From positions 1 through 64,000 of the forward strand of contig NZ_CAIPNF010000242.1 of assembly GCF_903866365.1 (NCBI RefSeq): a DNA stretch of 64,000 nt, in the 5' to 3' direction. This DNA comes from an uncultured Thiocystis sp. (GTDB lineage Bacteria; Pseudomonadota; Gammaproteobacteria; Chromatiales; Chromatiaceae). The notes under the pieces were generated by a model. It made no database searches. It saw only the letters and a list, made by a program, of their open reading frames with translations, and had not been told where the DNA came from. This document shows, in pieces, positions 1-9,494 of the stretch. How positions within the stretch are numbered: position 1 is the first letter of the stretch; every line of letters begins with the position of its first letter. A program made the translations under genes and the position numbers.

Positions 1-42
1 CAGCGACAGCCCAGGTTGGAATTGAATGCGGTTCATGGGCAT
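1..42 (-). mobile_element. IS1595-family transposase, N-terminus only
   Basis: Reading leftwards from the ATG at 40-42, the 14 visible codons give MPMNRIQFQPGLSL. This matches the typical N-terminus of IS1595-family transposases as I remember it. The gene runs off the left edge, so the zinc ribbon and DDE-type domain cannot be seen. Between its start and lptF, at about 104-122, the short tandem motif ggcctaact probably belongs to the element end. The identification rests on few residues. Confidence 0.6.
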
Positions 43-150
43 GGCGGAATTCCTCAGCGAGACGGCGGAACCCAGTGTGCGCCAATTGGCCTCAGAATAC
101 TGGCCTAACTGGGCCTAACTGAGGGATCTTGCTAATCAGGAATGCGCTTG

Positions 151-1284
151 CTAGCCTCCACGGCCACCGTCGGCTCCAACCGTAGGACGGCCGGCAAGGC
201 GCTGGTTGAGACGCTGGATCCAGAAGCTGTCAGGCAGCAGGATCAAATAGACGCTACCCAAGATCGCCAGCTGATACCACAGACTCCCCAGCCACGATGG
301 CGTCAGGCCCATCCCCAGCCAAGTCTCCGCCAGTCGCTGGAGATTAAAAAAGCTGAAATAGGCCAGAAAGGCGAGGAACAGACGTCCGCCAGTCTTTTGG
401 CGCGGAGAGATGTCGACCAGCGGAATCGCCAGCATGGCAAGGGTGAAGATTGCCAGGGGCGCGGCGATGCGGTGTTCGAGTTCGGCTCGATCCGCCAGCT
501 CGGATGACGACCACAATTCCACGGTTGACGCCGTGGCACGTTTGGAACTAGTGGGTTGCTTGACGCCGGAACCCTGGATGCGGATCCGGTACTCCTCGAA
601 ATCGCCGATAAGAAAGGCACCGGAGCCCGGATTGCCATCGAAACGATGCCCCTGGTTCAAGGTGACAAGATGATCGCCGGTCGCCTCTTCGACCCGGTGC
701 CGACCGCCATTGCTGACGACAAGACGCCCGTTACCGCCTCGCCGGTCGAGAACAAAAATATCGCCCAGCAACTTTCGGCGATCGATCTCACCGATATAGA
801 CCACAACCTCCCCTTGCGCTTCCACATAAAATCGTCCGGGCTGTAAACCGGCAATCTGCGTCGCCTGCTCCTTCTGCTGAAGACGAATCTCCTGGATCGC
901 GCCGGCGGCCTCGGGCTGAAGATAGAGCGCAAACCAAGCAGTCAGAAGCGCAACCGGAATCGCCAGCAACAGCAGTGTGCGATAGATCCGCGGCGGACCA
1001 ATGCCGCAAGCATTCAGCGCAATCAGTTCGCTGTCGCGCGCGAGTCGGCTGAGGGTCACCAGCATGGCCAGAAAGAAGGCCGGCGGTAACAAACTGGAAG
1101 TGTCGCGGACCATCTGCAGACGCAGATAACGAAACACCAGATCGATGCTTAGTCCGCCCAGATTGACCTCTTCCAGAGTGCGCAGGAACATCAGACTGAT
1201 CACGATCAGCAACAGAACGACGACGATGGCGGCAAACGCCTTCGATACTTCGAGGAAAAGATAGCGGTCGACGATCCCGAACAT
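151..1284 (-). CDS. lptF: LPS export permease LptF (YjgP/YjgQ family)
   Basis: A 377-residue inner-membrane protein, close to the usual LptF length of about 366. It would form the LptB2FG ABC exporter that extracts lipopolysaccharide from the inner membrane and feeds the Lpt bridge. Visible hydrophobic segments lie near residues 12-35, 60-78 and 100-122, then a hydrophilic periplasmic domain (about 125-265), then three more near 270-350, which is the family layout. The N-terminal MFGIVDRYLFLEV resembles LptF more than LptG. lptG normally follows directly, but here an IS1595-type element begins about 30 bp after the stop. The gene is divergent from the zinc-finger gene at 1451. Confidence 0.9.
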   Translation of the reverse strand: MFGIVDRYLFLEVSKAFAAIVVVLLLIVISLMFLRTLEEVNLGGLSIDLVFRYLRLQMVRDTSSLLPPAFFLAMLVTLSRLARDSELIALNACGIGPPRIYRTLLLLAIPVALLTAWFALYLQPEAAGAIQEIRLQQKEQATQIAGLQPGRFYVEAQGEVVVYIGEIDRRKLLGDIFVLDRRGGNGRLVVSNGGRHRVEEATGDHLVTLNQGHRFDGNPGSGAFLIGDFEEYRIRIQGSGVKQPTSSKRATASTVELWSSSELADRAELEHRIAAPLAIFTLAMLAIPLVDISPRQKTGGRLFLAFLAYFSFFNLQRLAETWLGMGLTPSWLGSLWYQLAILGSVYLILLPDSFWIQRLNQRLAGRPTVGADGGRGG

Positions 1285-1450
1285 GAACCTTCCTTTATAG
1301 GAGCTCCTGGCATTCTGTCACGACGCCGCGATCCCGGACCATCGTCTCAACGGCTCGACCGTCATGATCCCGCCACCGAACGCTCATCCCAGGATCATGA
1401 AGCGGGAACATACTCGGGTCTCGTCTCTCCAGCACAGGTCAGAAAATCCG

Positions 1451-1693
1451 ATGGAAAAATACGCCGATGTGCTCGACTTGGCCCAAGCCCACACGGAACG
1501 GGAAATCCAACTGCGAATTGCCGCGATCCAAGGCTACACCAACAGCGGACACGGTCGTGAATTCTGCGTCGATTGCGGCGAGCCGATCCCGGACATCCGC
1601 CGCCAGCATGTTCCCAATGCCAAACGTTGCGCCATCTGCCAGGAAGCCGATGAACGCAGCCGCACACCGCCGTTGCGGCGTTGCGCGGCATAA
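1451..1693 (+). CDS. DksA/TraR-type C4 zinc-finger protein
   Basis: An 80-residue protein. Its C-terminal half has CVDC, 17 residues, then CAIC, the exact CX2C-X17-CX2C spacing of DksA/TraR zinc fingers. The N-terminal half (about residues 1-35) should form a short helix. Small TraR-like proteins can bind the RNA polymerase secondary channel and alter promoter kinetics, but no acidic-tip motif of full-length DksA is visible, so that role is inferred. I chose the ATG at 1451; in-frame upstream ATGs at 1364 and 1397 would add an unconserved-looking extension. It is convergent with pepN, 15 bp away. Confidence 0.75.
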   Translation: MEKYADVLDLAQAHTEREIQLRIAAIQGYTNSGHGREFCVDCGEPIPDIRRQHVPNAKRCAICQEADERSRTPPLRRCAA

Positions 1694-1708
1694 AGGCGAG
1701 CCCCGCGG

Positions 1709-4350
1709 CTAATTGCTTTCCAATGCCTTCGAGGCAACCTCGAAGGCATCCTTGGATAATTCCTCGGAACCCAGGATACGCTCGATTTCGGCGCGCATCA
1801 GCGCTTGCCGGCCTGGATCGAAGCGCCGCCAGCGAATCATCGCCTTGAGCAGGCGCGAAGCGATCTGCGGATTGAGCGGATCGAGCTCCAGCACTCGATC
1901 GGCCAGAAAGCGATAGCCGCCACCGTCGAGGGCGTGAAAGCGCACCTGATTGGCCGTGCAGAAGGCGCCAACCAGGCTACGCACGCGGTTGGGATTGCGC
2001 AGCGAAAAATCGGTGTGCCCCATGAGATGGCGCACCCGCTCCAGAGTCTCCGGACGCGAACTGGTCGCCTGCACGCTGAACCATTTATCCAGGACCAGGG
2101 GTTCCCGGAACCAGCGGCGATAGAATTCATCCAGCGCTTGCGCGCCTTCCGCTCCTCCATGATCGACCAGCAGACGCAACGCCGCCATCACGTCCGTCAT
2201 GCTGTGCGCCGCGGCAAACTGCGACTGACAGTCTTGCAGCGCCTGTGCATCGCCCACCCGCATCAGGTAACCCAGGGCCAGGTTCTTGAGCGCGCGATGC
2301 CCGCTCGCCGCAGGCGTGAAAGCATAGGGCCCCATCTCGCGGTTATCCCGATAGACCCCGAGCAAATCCTCGCGCAGACGTTCGCCGACGAGACGCCCGA
2401 GCGCCATGCGCGCGCGATGGATCCCATCGACGTCGACCACCTCCATCTGATCGCCAAGATAGGATTCGGAAGGCAGGGTTAACACTTCGGCGAGCAGCGC
2501 CCGGTCGCTCGACGGATTGAGCAGCGCGCGGCGAAAGGCCTCGAAAAAATGCTCGGGGATTCCGGCCTCGGGGTCCGCGACCAGTGCCAGCAGCAGACGC
2601 TGCAAGAGTGTCTGGGCCGCATCCCAACGATTGAAACCGTCACTGTCGTGCGCCATCAGAAACAGCAGGTCATCGTCGCTGTAGGCAAAACGCAATTTCA
2701 CTGGCGCGGGAAAGCCGCGCAGCAGCGACGGCACCGGACGCGCGGTCAAATCGATACAGCAAAAGCGTTCCTCGACCTCGCACAGTTCCAGTACGCGCGT
2801 GCCGGGGGCAGTCGCTGACGGCTCGCCCGCAAGCCGCAGCGGCAGATCCCGGCCATCGGGGCCGAGCAGACCGATCGCCAGCGGGATATGAAAAGGCGCC
2901 TTGACCGTCTGACCGGGCGTCGGCGGGGTGTGCTGGCGGATCGTCAGGGTATAGGCGCCAGACGTTGCGTCATAGTCGCCGGCGACGGTCAGTTCCGGGG
3001 TTCCCGCCTGGTCGTACCAGCGGCGGAACTGGCCGAGGTCGCGGCCGCTCGCGTTTTCCATGCAGCGCACGAAATCGTCCGTGGTCACGGCCTGACCGTC
3101 GTGGCGCTCGAAATAGAGATCGGTCGCCTGGCGGAACCGCTCGGGTCCGAGCAGATTGGCCTGCATCCGCACCACCTCGGCGCCTTTCTGATAGACGGTG
3201 GCGGTGTAGAAGTTATTGATCTCAATATAGGACTCGGGGCGAACCGGGTGTGCCATCGGGCCGCCATCCTCGGGAAACTGGTGCGCCCGCAACAACCGGA
3301 CATCGTTGATTCGCTTGACCCCGCGCGATCCCATGTCGGCGGAAAACTCCTGATCCCGATAGACGGTGAAGCCCTCTTTCAGACTCAGCTGGAACCAGTC
3401 GCGGCAGGTGATGCGGTTGCCGGTCCAGTTATGGAAATACTCGTGGGCGATGACGCCCTCGATGCCCTCGAAATCCGCATCGGTGGCGGTATCCGGACGT
3501 GCCAGTACATATTTGTCGTTAAAGACATTGAGCCCCTTGTTCTCCATGGCGCCCATGTTGAAATGGCTGACCGCGACGATCATGAAAACATCCAGGTCAT
3601 ATTCGCGCCCGAAACGCTCCTCGTCCCAGCGCAGGGCCTTTTTGAGCGACCGCATCGCATGATCGCACTTGTCCAGATTGTGCGGCTCGACATAGATTTT
3701 GAGTTCGACCTCGCGCCCCGAGGCGGTGGTATAGCGATCCTCGACCGCGCTCAGATCGCCGGCGATCAGCGCGAACAGATAACTCGGCTTGGAAAAGGGT
3801 CTTCCCAGCGCACCAGATGGCGCCCATCGGGGAGATCCCGCGCTTCGACCCGGTTGCCATTGGACAGCAGCACCGGGAAACGGCGCCGGTCGGCAACCAG
3901 GGTTGTGCCGTAACAGGCCATCACGTCCGGGCGGTCCAGGAAATAGGTGATGCGGCGAAAACCCTCCGCCTCGCATTGGGTGCAGAGCATGTCGCCGGAT
4001 TGATAGAGTCCCTCCAGCGCGGTATTGAGGTTGGGATGGATCCGCACCCGCGTCATCAGACCAAAGCGATCCGGCACCCGCAACAGCGTCAGCGACTCCG
4101 CGTCCACCCGATAGTCGGCCGGCGTCAGGGGGCGATCATTGATGGCGACCTGTTCCAGATCCAACTGCTCGCCATGCAAACGCAGCGAACCGTCGCCGCG
4201 CGTCGCGGCCGGATTGCGGCGCAGCTTGAGCCGCGCCTCGACCGAAGTCCGCTCGGGATCCAGCTCGAAACGCAGATCGACCCGATCGATCAGAAACTCC
4301 GGCGGCCGATAATCGTGCAGAGAGATGGGATGCGGAGTGTTTCGATACAT
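1709..4350 (-). pseudogene. pepN: Aminopeptidase N (M1 family), frameshifted pepN
   Basis: This is a PepN-type M1 aminopeptidase read in two frames. The N-terminal part (about 186 residues from the ATG at 4350) runs to the conserved stretch RWEDPFP. The rest, beginning KPSYLFALIAG, continues in another frame to 1709. Restoring one base near 3789-3792 gives an uninterrupted 880-residue protein; E. coli PepN has 870. The catalytic part is intact: GAMEN substrate motif, HEYFHNWTGNR zinc site (HEXXH) and downstream Glu. The gene is either recently inactivated or carries an assembly error in a short A/T run. It would normally trim N-terminal residues from peptides in the cytoplasm. It is divergent from grxC, 86 bp apart. 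Confidence 0.9.
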
Positions 4351-4436
4351 GATGAGCCTATTTTCAAGGTTGCCTTGACGATTTCCGCCCAAACGGCGAA
4401 GCTCGTGAATCGGACAGAAAAGGACAACGTGAGACG

Positions 4437-4691
4437 ATGCCTCAGGTCACCATCTACACCACCATGGTGTGCCCCTATTGTAGCCGCGCCAAACGCCTGC
4501 TGAAACGCAAGGGCATCGGATTCGACGAGATCCCGGTTGATCGCGATCCGGCGCGGATGCAACTCATGGTCGAACTCAGCCAGCGCCATACCGTCCCCCA
4601 GATCTTTATCGACGACCGGCTGATCGGCGGCTATGACGATCTGGCCCTGCTCGATGAGCGCGGCGAACTGGATGCCCTGCTCGGTTTGTAG
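4437..4691 (+). CDS. grxC: Glutaredoxin 3
   Basis: An 84-residue thioredoxin-fold protein with the redox motif CPYC at residues 12-15, the cis-proline TVP at 52-54 and the glutathione-site GGYDD at 65-69. Length and motifs fit class I GrxC, a glutathione-dependent cytoplasmic disulfide reductase. It starts a run of plus-strand genes (hslR, the Cys-rich protein, the SDR) with short gaps that may be co-transcribed. Confidence 0.95.
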   Translation: MPQVTIYTTMVCPYCSRAKRLLKRKGIGFDEIPVDRDPARMQLMVELSQRHTVPQIFIDDRLIGGYDDLALLDERGELDALLGL

Positions 4692-4743
4692 CGCATGCGA
4701 CGAGCGCTTGATTGCACGCCCATCGGCCACACTCTGATCGTTC

Positions 4744-5169
4744 ATGAAAGAAGACATCCCCACACCGGAACTGCGGCTCGACAAATGGCTCTGGGCCGCG
4801 CGATTTTTCAAGACCCGCCATCTGGCCGTCGAGGCGATCAATAGCGGCAAGATCCAGGTCGACGGTCAGCGCGCCAAGCCGGGACGCACCATCCGCCCCG
4901 GTACCCGCCTGGACATCCGCAAGGGCGGTCTCTCCTGGGAGATCGAGGTGCTCGCCATCGCCAAACAACGCCGCCCGGCCACCGAGGCGGCCCTTCTCTA
5001 CGCGGAGAATGAGGCCAGTCGACTGAAACGCCAGACGCTGATCCGCGAACGCCGCGAAATCGGCGCGGATTCCGGCGACACGGACGGCCGGCCCAGCAAG
5101 CGCGACCGACGGATGATCCAGCAATTCACCGGTCGCGGCGACACCGGCAAAACCGCTCCGGGGAGTTGA
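4744..5169 (+). CDS. hslR: Heat shock protein 15 homologue (S4 RNA-binding domain)
   Basis: A 141-residue protein with an N-terminal S4 domain at about residues 9-70 (LRLDKWLWAARFFKTR start, basic helix and turn) and a basic, Arg/Lys-rich C-terminal tail. This is the Hsp15 layout; E. coli HslR has 133 residues. Hsp15 binds 50S subunits carrying stalled nascent chains and helps return the peptidyl-tRNA to the P site. It follows grxC by 52 bp and ends 7 bp before the next gene. Confidence 0.9.
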   Translation: MKEDIPTPELRLDKWLWAARFFKTRHLAVEAINSGKIQVDGQRAKPGRTIRPGTRLDIRKGGLSWEIEVLAIAKQRRPATEAALLYAENEASRLKRQTLIRERREIGADSGDTDGRPSKRDRRMIQQFTGRGDTGKTAPGS

Positions 5170-5176
5170 TGCCAGC

Positions 5177-5641
5177 GTGGACAGCGAAGCCTTCCGAAGC
5201 ACCTACCGCGCCATCAACGAGCGTTTCTGTCCCTACGAAAAGGCGATTCTGACCAACCAATGCGCCTGCTCCCTAGCGCGGAAATTTTGTATCGCCGAAC
5301 GTGAAGGGGTGCAATGCTCCTCGGATTCGGCCCAAGCCGACTGCCTGGAACTTCTGGAGCGACTGCGCCAGCAGGCACGTTTCGCCCTCAAGTTGACCGA
5401 TACCCGCGGCGCCCTCCCCCACGCCAAGGCCATGCGTATTCAGGTTGGCGGTCTGCGCGGCATCCAGTCGTCCCTGACGCCTGATGACCCCGCGCCCCTC
5501 TTCATCGCGGATATCCGAGCGATGGTCGAAGCCGCGATCGAACGGTTTGGCGCGCTGGAGCGGCTACCCTTCGACCACATCATGCAACAGGTCGCCGCCT
5601 ATCGGGGCCGCCAGGGCCCGCACCAGCGGGGCAAGAGATGA
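5177..5641 (+). CDS. Cysteine-rich conserved hypothetical protein
   Basis: A 154-residue protein that I do not recognise. Six cysteines crowd the N-terminal third (C18, C29, C31, C38, C47, C56) in a CX10CXCX6C-like arrangement, which suggests a metal or Fe-S site. The remainder is helical-looking with no cysteine. There is no signal peptide or membrane segment. The start is GTG at 5177, 7 bp after hslR. The stop overlaps the ATG of the SDR gene (ATGA), so the two are probably translationally coupled. Confidence 0.7.
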   Translation: MDSEAFRSTYRAINERFCPYEKAILTNQCACSLARKFCIAEREGVQCSSDSAQADCLELLERLRQQARFALKLTDTRGALPHAKAMRIQVGGLRGIQSSLTPDDPAPLFIADIRAMVEAAIERFGALERLPFDHIMQQVAAYRGRQGPHQRGKR

Positions 5642-6534
5642 AACCTATGTCAACGTCCCACGGGAAGACCGCGCTCGTCACCGGCGCCAATTCGGGCCTG
5701 GGCAAGGCGATCGCGCACGCACTGGCCAGCACCGGATGGCGCGTTGGACTGGTCGCGCGTCACCGTGCGCGCGGCGAAGCGGCGGTTGCCGAGATACAGA
5801 CCAGCACCGACAACGCGGATCTGCATCTGTTCGTTGCCGATCTGGCCGATCAATCGGCACTGCGCGCACTGGCAGAGCAGGTTCTGGAACGATTCGACCG
5901 GGTACATCTTCTGGTCAACAATGCCGGAACCGCCTTTCCCGCGCGGCGGTTGAGCCCCGACGGCATCGAATGCGCTCTGGCGGTCAACCACCTCGCCCCC
6001 TTTCTCCTGACGCATCTGCTCCTGGAGCGATTGCAGTCCAGCGCGCCCGCGCGGATCGTCAACGTTGGCACCCGCATCGACACCGTCATGGACTTCACGG
6101 ACCTGAACTGGGAGCGGCGGCCCTACCGCATGATGCAGGCCTATGGCCAGTCCAAGCTCGGCAACCTGCATTTCACCTTCGAACTGGCGCGCCGTCTTCA
6201 GGGTAGCGGCGTGACAGTCAACTGCGTCTTCCCTGGCGTTTTCAAATCCAACCTGGGAGGCACGGATGGGGCGCAAGGTCTCTTCTGGAAGCTGGTCTCG
6301 GTGCTAGTGGGTTGGGCGTTACCGACAGCGGATCAAGCCGCGCGGCGAGTACTGCATGTCGCCACGGCACCGGAGGTGGACGATGTCAGCGGGCGATATT
6401 TCGGCGACCGCAAGACCCTCAAGGCACCGCCCCAGGTGCTGAACCCGGCGGCCAACCGGCGTTTGTGGGAGATCAGCGAGACGCTGACGGGGCTGTCGGA
6501 GGACGCAAGCGCACTGGATGTTTCAAATGCCTGA
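5638..6534 (+). CDS. Short-chain dehydrogenase/reductase (retinol dehydrogenase-like)
   Basis: A 298-residue Rossmann-fold oxidoreductase. It shows the dinucleotide motif TGANSGLG (residues 15-22), NNAG (94-97) and the catalytic YGQSK (Y169, K173). Where most classical SDRs read VNVSS, this one reads VNVGT, so the catalytic serine appears replaced; T145 may substitute. The C-terminal part has a hydrophobic stretch like retinol dehydrogenase-type SDRs that act on lipophilic substrates. The substrate is unknown. Translation is coupled to the upstream Cys-rich gene by ATGA. Confidence 0.85.
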   Translation: MKPMSTSHGKTALVTGANSGLGKAIAHALASTGWRVGLVARHRARGEAAVAEIQTSTDNADLHLFVADLADQSALRALAEQVLERFDRVHLLVNNAGTAFPARRLSPDGIECALAVNHLAPFLLTHLLLERLQSSAPARIVNVGTRIDTVMDFTDLNWERRPYRMMQAYGQSKLGNLHFTFELARRLQGSGVTVNCVFPGVFKSNLGGTDGAQGLFWKLVSVLVGWALPTADQAARRVLHVATAPEVDDVSGRYFGDRKTLKAPPQVLNPAANRRLWEISETLTGLSEDASALDVSNA

Positions 6535-6706
6535 AGTGGCGCGCAAACCCGGCATCGCCACGTCAACCTGATCGGTGGCGGGGCAGGCGACGAACCGACT
6601 GGACAAAATTCCGTAAAATCCGCACAATTCGCGGCGATTTGTCGCCGTTCGCATCGAACTGGCCACAACCCCTCAAACCGAAACCCTCTGAAAGGCAGCA
6701 CCCGCG

Positions 6707-7168
6707 ATGGCCGCGATTCTGGTCCTGAATGGACCGAACCTCAATCTGCTCGGCACCCGCGAGCCCGGACACTATGGCCGGACGACCCTGGCCGATCTCC
6801 AGCGCGCGCTGGAAACCACGGCCCAGGCCGCGGGTTATCGGCTCGATTTCATTCAGAGCAACGCAGAACACATCCTGATCGAAGCCATCCATCGTGCTCC
6901 GCTGGACGAGGTGCGCTTCATCCTCTTCAATCCGGCCGCTTTCACCCATACCAGCGTCGCCCTGCGCGATGCCCTGCTTGCCGTCGCGATCCCCTTTATC
7001 GAGGTGCACCTGTCGAACGTGCACGCCCGCGAGCCATTCCGCGCCCACTCCTATTTCTCGGACATCGCGGTGGGCGTGATCAGCGGACTCGGGGCCGAGG
7101 GATACGCACTGGCGTTACGCGCCGCGCTCAATCGCCTGGCGCAGGAACCGACGAACGAGAACCTATGA
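6707..7168 (+). CDS. aroQ: 3-dehydroquinate dehydratase, type II
   Basis: A 153-residue protein with the type II signature near its start ([10 protein letters not shown] followed by the catalytic-loop arginine and tyrosine in GTREPGHYG) and the substrate-binding stretches NPAAFTHTS and [11 protein letters not shown]. It converts 3-dehydroquinate to 3-dehydroshikimate in the shikimate pathway, and the family forms dodecamers. The stop overlaps the start of accB. The aroQ-accB-accC order is common in gammaproteobacteria. Confidence 0.97.
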   Translation: MAAILVLNGPNLNLLGTREPGHYGRTTLADLQRALETTAQAAGYRLDFIQSNAEHILIEAIHRAPLDEVRFILFNPAAFTHTSVALRDALLAVAIPFIEVHLSNVHAREPFRAHSYFSDIAVGVISGLGAEGYALALRAALNRLAQEPTNENL

Positions 7169-7626
7169 CCATGGATATCCGCAAGGTAAAGAAGTTGATC
7201 GAGCTACTGGAGCAATCCGACGTGGCCGAGATCGAGATCCACGAGGGCGAGGAATCGGTGCGCATCAGCCGTCATGGCAGCGCGCCGATGCCCTATTACA
7301 TGCCCCAACCGATGCCAGGGCCGTTCAACGCTCCCGTGGCGCCCGCGGCACTGACCGTCGCGACCGACGACGACCCCTTGGCCGGACTGGATGGCGAAAT
7401 CGTCCGCTCGCCCATGGTCGGCACCTTCTATCGGGCGCCCTCGCCCGGCGCCAAATCCTTTGTGGAGGAGGGTCAGACGGTCCAGGCCGGCGAGACGCTC
7501 TGTATCATCGAGGCGATGAAAATCCTCAACCAGATCGAATGCGAACAGGCCGGAACGGTCCGGCGCATCCTGGTCGAAAACGGTCAACCGGTCGAATACA
7601 ACCAGCCGCTGTTCGTGATCGAATGA
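7165..7626 (+). CDS. accB: Biotin carboxyl carrier protein of acetyl-CoA carboxylase
   Basis: A 153-residue BCCP. It has an N-terminal dimerisation helix ([14 protein letters not shown]), a Pro/Ala-rich linker (about residues 40-65) and a C-terminal biotinyl domain with the biotinylation site EAMKI at K119, including the usual thumb region. It carries CO2 from biotin carboxylase to the carboxyltransferase, the first step of fatty-acid synthesis. The ATG at 7165 overlaps aroQ; an ATG at 7171 is also possible. A 171-bp gap without a gene precedes accC. Confidence 0.97.
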   Translation: MTMDIRKVKKLIELLEQSDVAEIEIHEGEESVRISRHGSAPMPYYMPQPMPGPFNAPVAPAALTVATDDDPLAGLDGEIVRSPMVGTFYRAPSPGAKSFVEEGQTVQAGETLCIIEAMKILNQIECEQAGTVRRILVENGQPVEYNQPLFVIE

Positions 7627-7797
7627 GGAGCGAACCGTCTCCGGCATGGCGCGCCTCTTTTCCCGAACGGTTTGGCTTCGACTGAACCGACCGACGTTGC
7701 CGATGGCCTGGACACGGTTTGAAACACCCGTCAGCGCGCGGCCGGTCCGGCGCTTCCGTGGCCCAACCTGCCGCCCCCTACTGAAGACATCCCCATC

Positions 7798-9147
7798 ATG
7801 GCAATGATCGAGAAGGTACTGATCGCGAATCGCGGCGAGATCGCGCTGCGCATCCTGCGCGCCTGCCGCGAACTCGGCATCAAGACGGTCGCCGTCCACT
7901 CCGAGGCCGACCGCGACCTGAAACACGTCCTGCTAGCCGACGAGTCCGTCTGCATCGGACCGGCCGCCTCGCTCCAGAGTTATCTCAACGTGCCGGCGAT
8001 CATCAGCGCGGCCGAGGTCACGGATACCGTCGCCATTCATCCCGGCTATGGCTTCCTGTCCGAGAACGCCGATTTCGCCGAGCGGGTCGAGCGCTCGGGT
8101 TTCATCTTCATCGGCCCACGCCCGGAGACCATCCGACTGATGGGCGATAAGGTCTCCGCCATCGCGGCCATGAAGGCCGCTGGCGTACCCTGCGTGCCGG
8201 GTTCCGACGGACCGATCGACGACGACAACAAAAAGCGCACCCTGGAGATTGCCCGCGAGATCGGCTATCCGATCATCATCAAGGCGTCCGGCGGCGGCGG
8301 CGGACGCGGCATGCGGGTAGTCCATTCCGAGGCGACCCTACTCAACGCCATCTCGCTGACCAAGGCGGAGGCCGCCGCGACCTTCAACAACGACATGGTC
8401 TACTTGGAAAAGTATCTGGAGAACCCGCGTCATGTCGAGTTCCAGATCCTCGCCGACCAGATGGGCAACGCCATCCATCTGGGCGAGCGTGACTGCTCCA
8501 TGCAGCGGCGTCACCAAAAGGTCGTCGAGGAAGCCCCGGCTCCGGGCATCACCGAGGCCCAGCGGCGCGAGATCGGCGAACGCTGCGCCGCCGCCTGCCG
8601 CACCATCGGTTATCGCGGCGCCGGCACCTTCGAGTTTCTCTACGAGAACGGCCACTTCTATTTCATCGAGATGAACACGCGGGTGCAGGTCGAGCACCCG
8701 GTCACCGAGATGGTCACGGGCGTGGACATCGTCAAGGAACAGATCCTGATCGCCGCCGGCGAGCCGTTGCGTTACACCCAGAAAGACATCGTCATGCGCG
8801 GTCACGCCATCGAGTGCCGGATCAACGCCGAGGACTCCGAGACCTTCATGCCAAGCCCCGGCAAGATCACCGAGTTCCACGCCCCCGGCGGCCCCGGAGT
8901 ACGACTGGAGACCCACATCTACACCGGCTATACGGTGCCGCGTTACTACGACTCCATGATCGGCAAGCTGATCACCCATGGCGAGGACCGCGAATCGGCG
9001 ATCGCACGCATGTGCAACGCCCTGCGCGAGACCGTCATCGACGGCATCAACACCAACATCAAGCTCCAGCGCGCCATCCTGCGGGACGGCGCCTTTCTCG
9101 CGGGCGGCGCCAACATCCACTACCTTGAAAAAAAACTCGGGATGTAA
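7798..9147 (+). CDS. accC: Biotin carboxylase subunit of acetyl-CoA carboxylase
   Basis: A 449-residue protein, the same size as E. coli AccC. It has the N-terminal biotin-carboxylase domain ([14 protein letters not shown]), the ATP-grasp glycine loop [11 protein letters not shown], the active-site stretch [10 protein letters not shown] and the C-terminal domain. It carboxylates biotin on AccB using ATP and bicarbonate. The start could be 7798 or 7804. An 87-bp dispersed repeat begins directly after the stop. Confidence 0.97.
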   Translation: MAMIEKVLIANRGEIALRILRACRELGIKTVAVHSEADRDLKHVLLADESVCIGPAASLQSYLNVPAIISAAEVTDTVAIHPGYGFLSENADFAERVERSGFIFIGPRPETIRLMGDKVSAIAAMKAAGVPCVPGSDGPIDDDNKKRTLEIAREIGYPIIIKASGGGGGRGMRVVHSEATLLNAISLTKAEAAATFNNDMVYLEKYLENPRHVEFQILADQMGNAIHLGERDCSMQRRHQKVVEEAPAPGITEAQRREIGERCAAACRTIGYRGAGTFEFLYENGHFYFIEMNTRVQVEHPVTEMVTGVDIVKEQILIAAGEPLRYTQKDIVMRGHAIECRINAEDSETFMPSPGKITEFHAPGGPGVRLETHIYTGYTVPRYYDSMIGKLITHGEDRESAIARMCNALRETVIDGINTNIKLQRAILRDGAFLAGGANIHYLEKKLGM

Positions 9148-9148
9148 A

Positions 9149-9235
9149 TTAAATCGCGTCCGGCGTGGCATGTCCTGTTCGTCCATTGGGCCAACATTGA
9201 CCAAACCCACGGACGTTGGCGTTAACGCGGTTTAA
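9149..9235. repeat. 87-bp repeat with TTAAAYCGCGTC / GCGGTTTAA ends
   Basis: The element starts TTAAATCGCGTC one base after the accC stop and ends AACGCGGTTTAA, so its ends are imperfect inverted repeats. Two more of the same length with the same ends lie between gcvH and gcvPA. Internal sequences are not clearly alike. Confidence 0.5.
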
Positions 9236-9248
9236 GCGTTTCGCTTTT

Positions 9249-9339
9249 ATCGCCTTCGCACCCGATATCCCGGCATACCCTGTCGCAGGAGCGGGTTGCA
9301 AACCCGCTCCTGCGTCCGGTGATCGCATGCGACGGCTAT
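9249..9339 (-). repeat. 91-bp dispersed palindromic repeat, copy 1
   Basis: On the minus strand this 91-bp segment matches 17670-17760 at about 79 of 91 positions by hand alignment, without gaps. Its centre is a perfect 14-bp hairpin (arms 9284-9297 and 9301-9314, loop GCA). Together with the 87-bp repeat, it accounts for most of the 347-bp gap between accC and prmA. Confidence 0.85.
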
Positions 9340-9494
9340 CTGCGCAAAAACTCCTGGGAGCGCCGACAGATCGTCGGCAGACTCAGCGCGACGCCAACAG
9401 GCGTTTCGGTCATCCCAACGCACATTGCCTGACCGACTCAATCGGTCAACCGCGCTTGTTCGATCATCATCTTTAAGGATTCGATGCCACCCCC

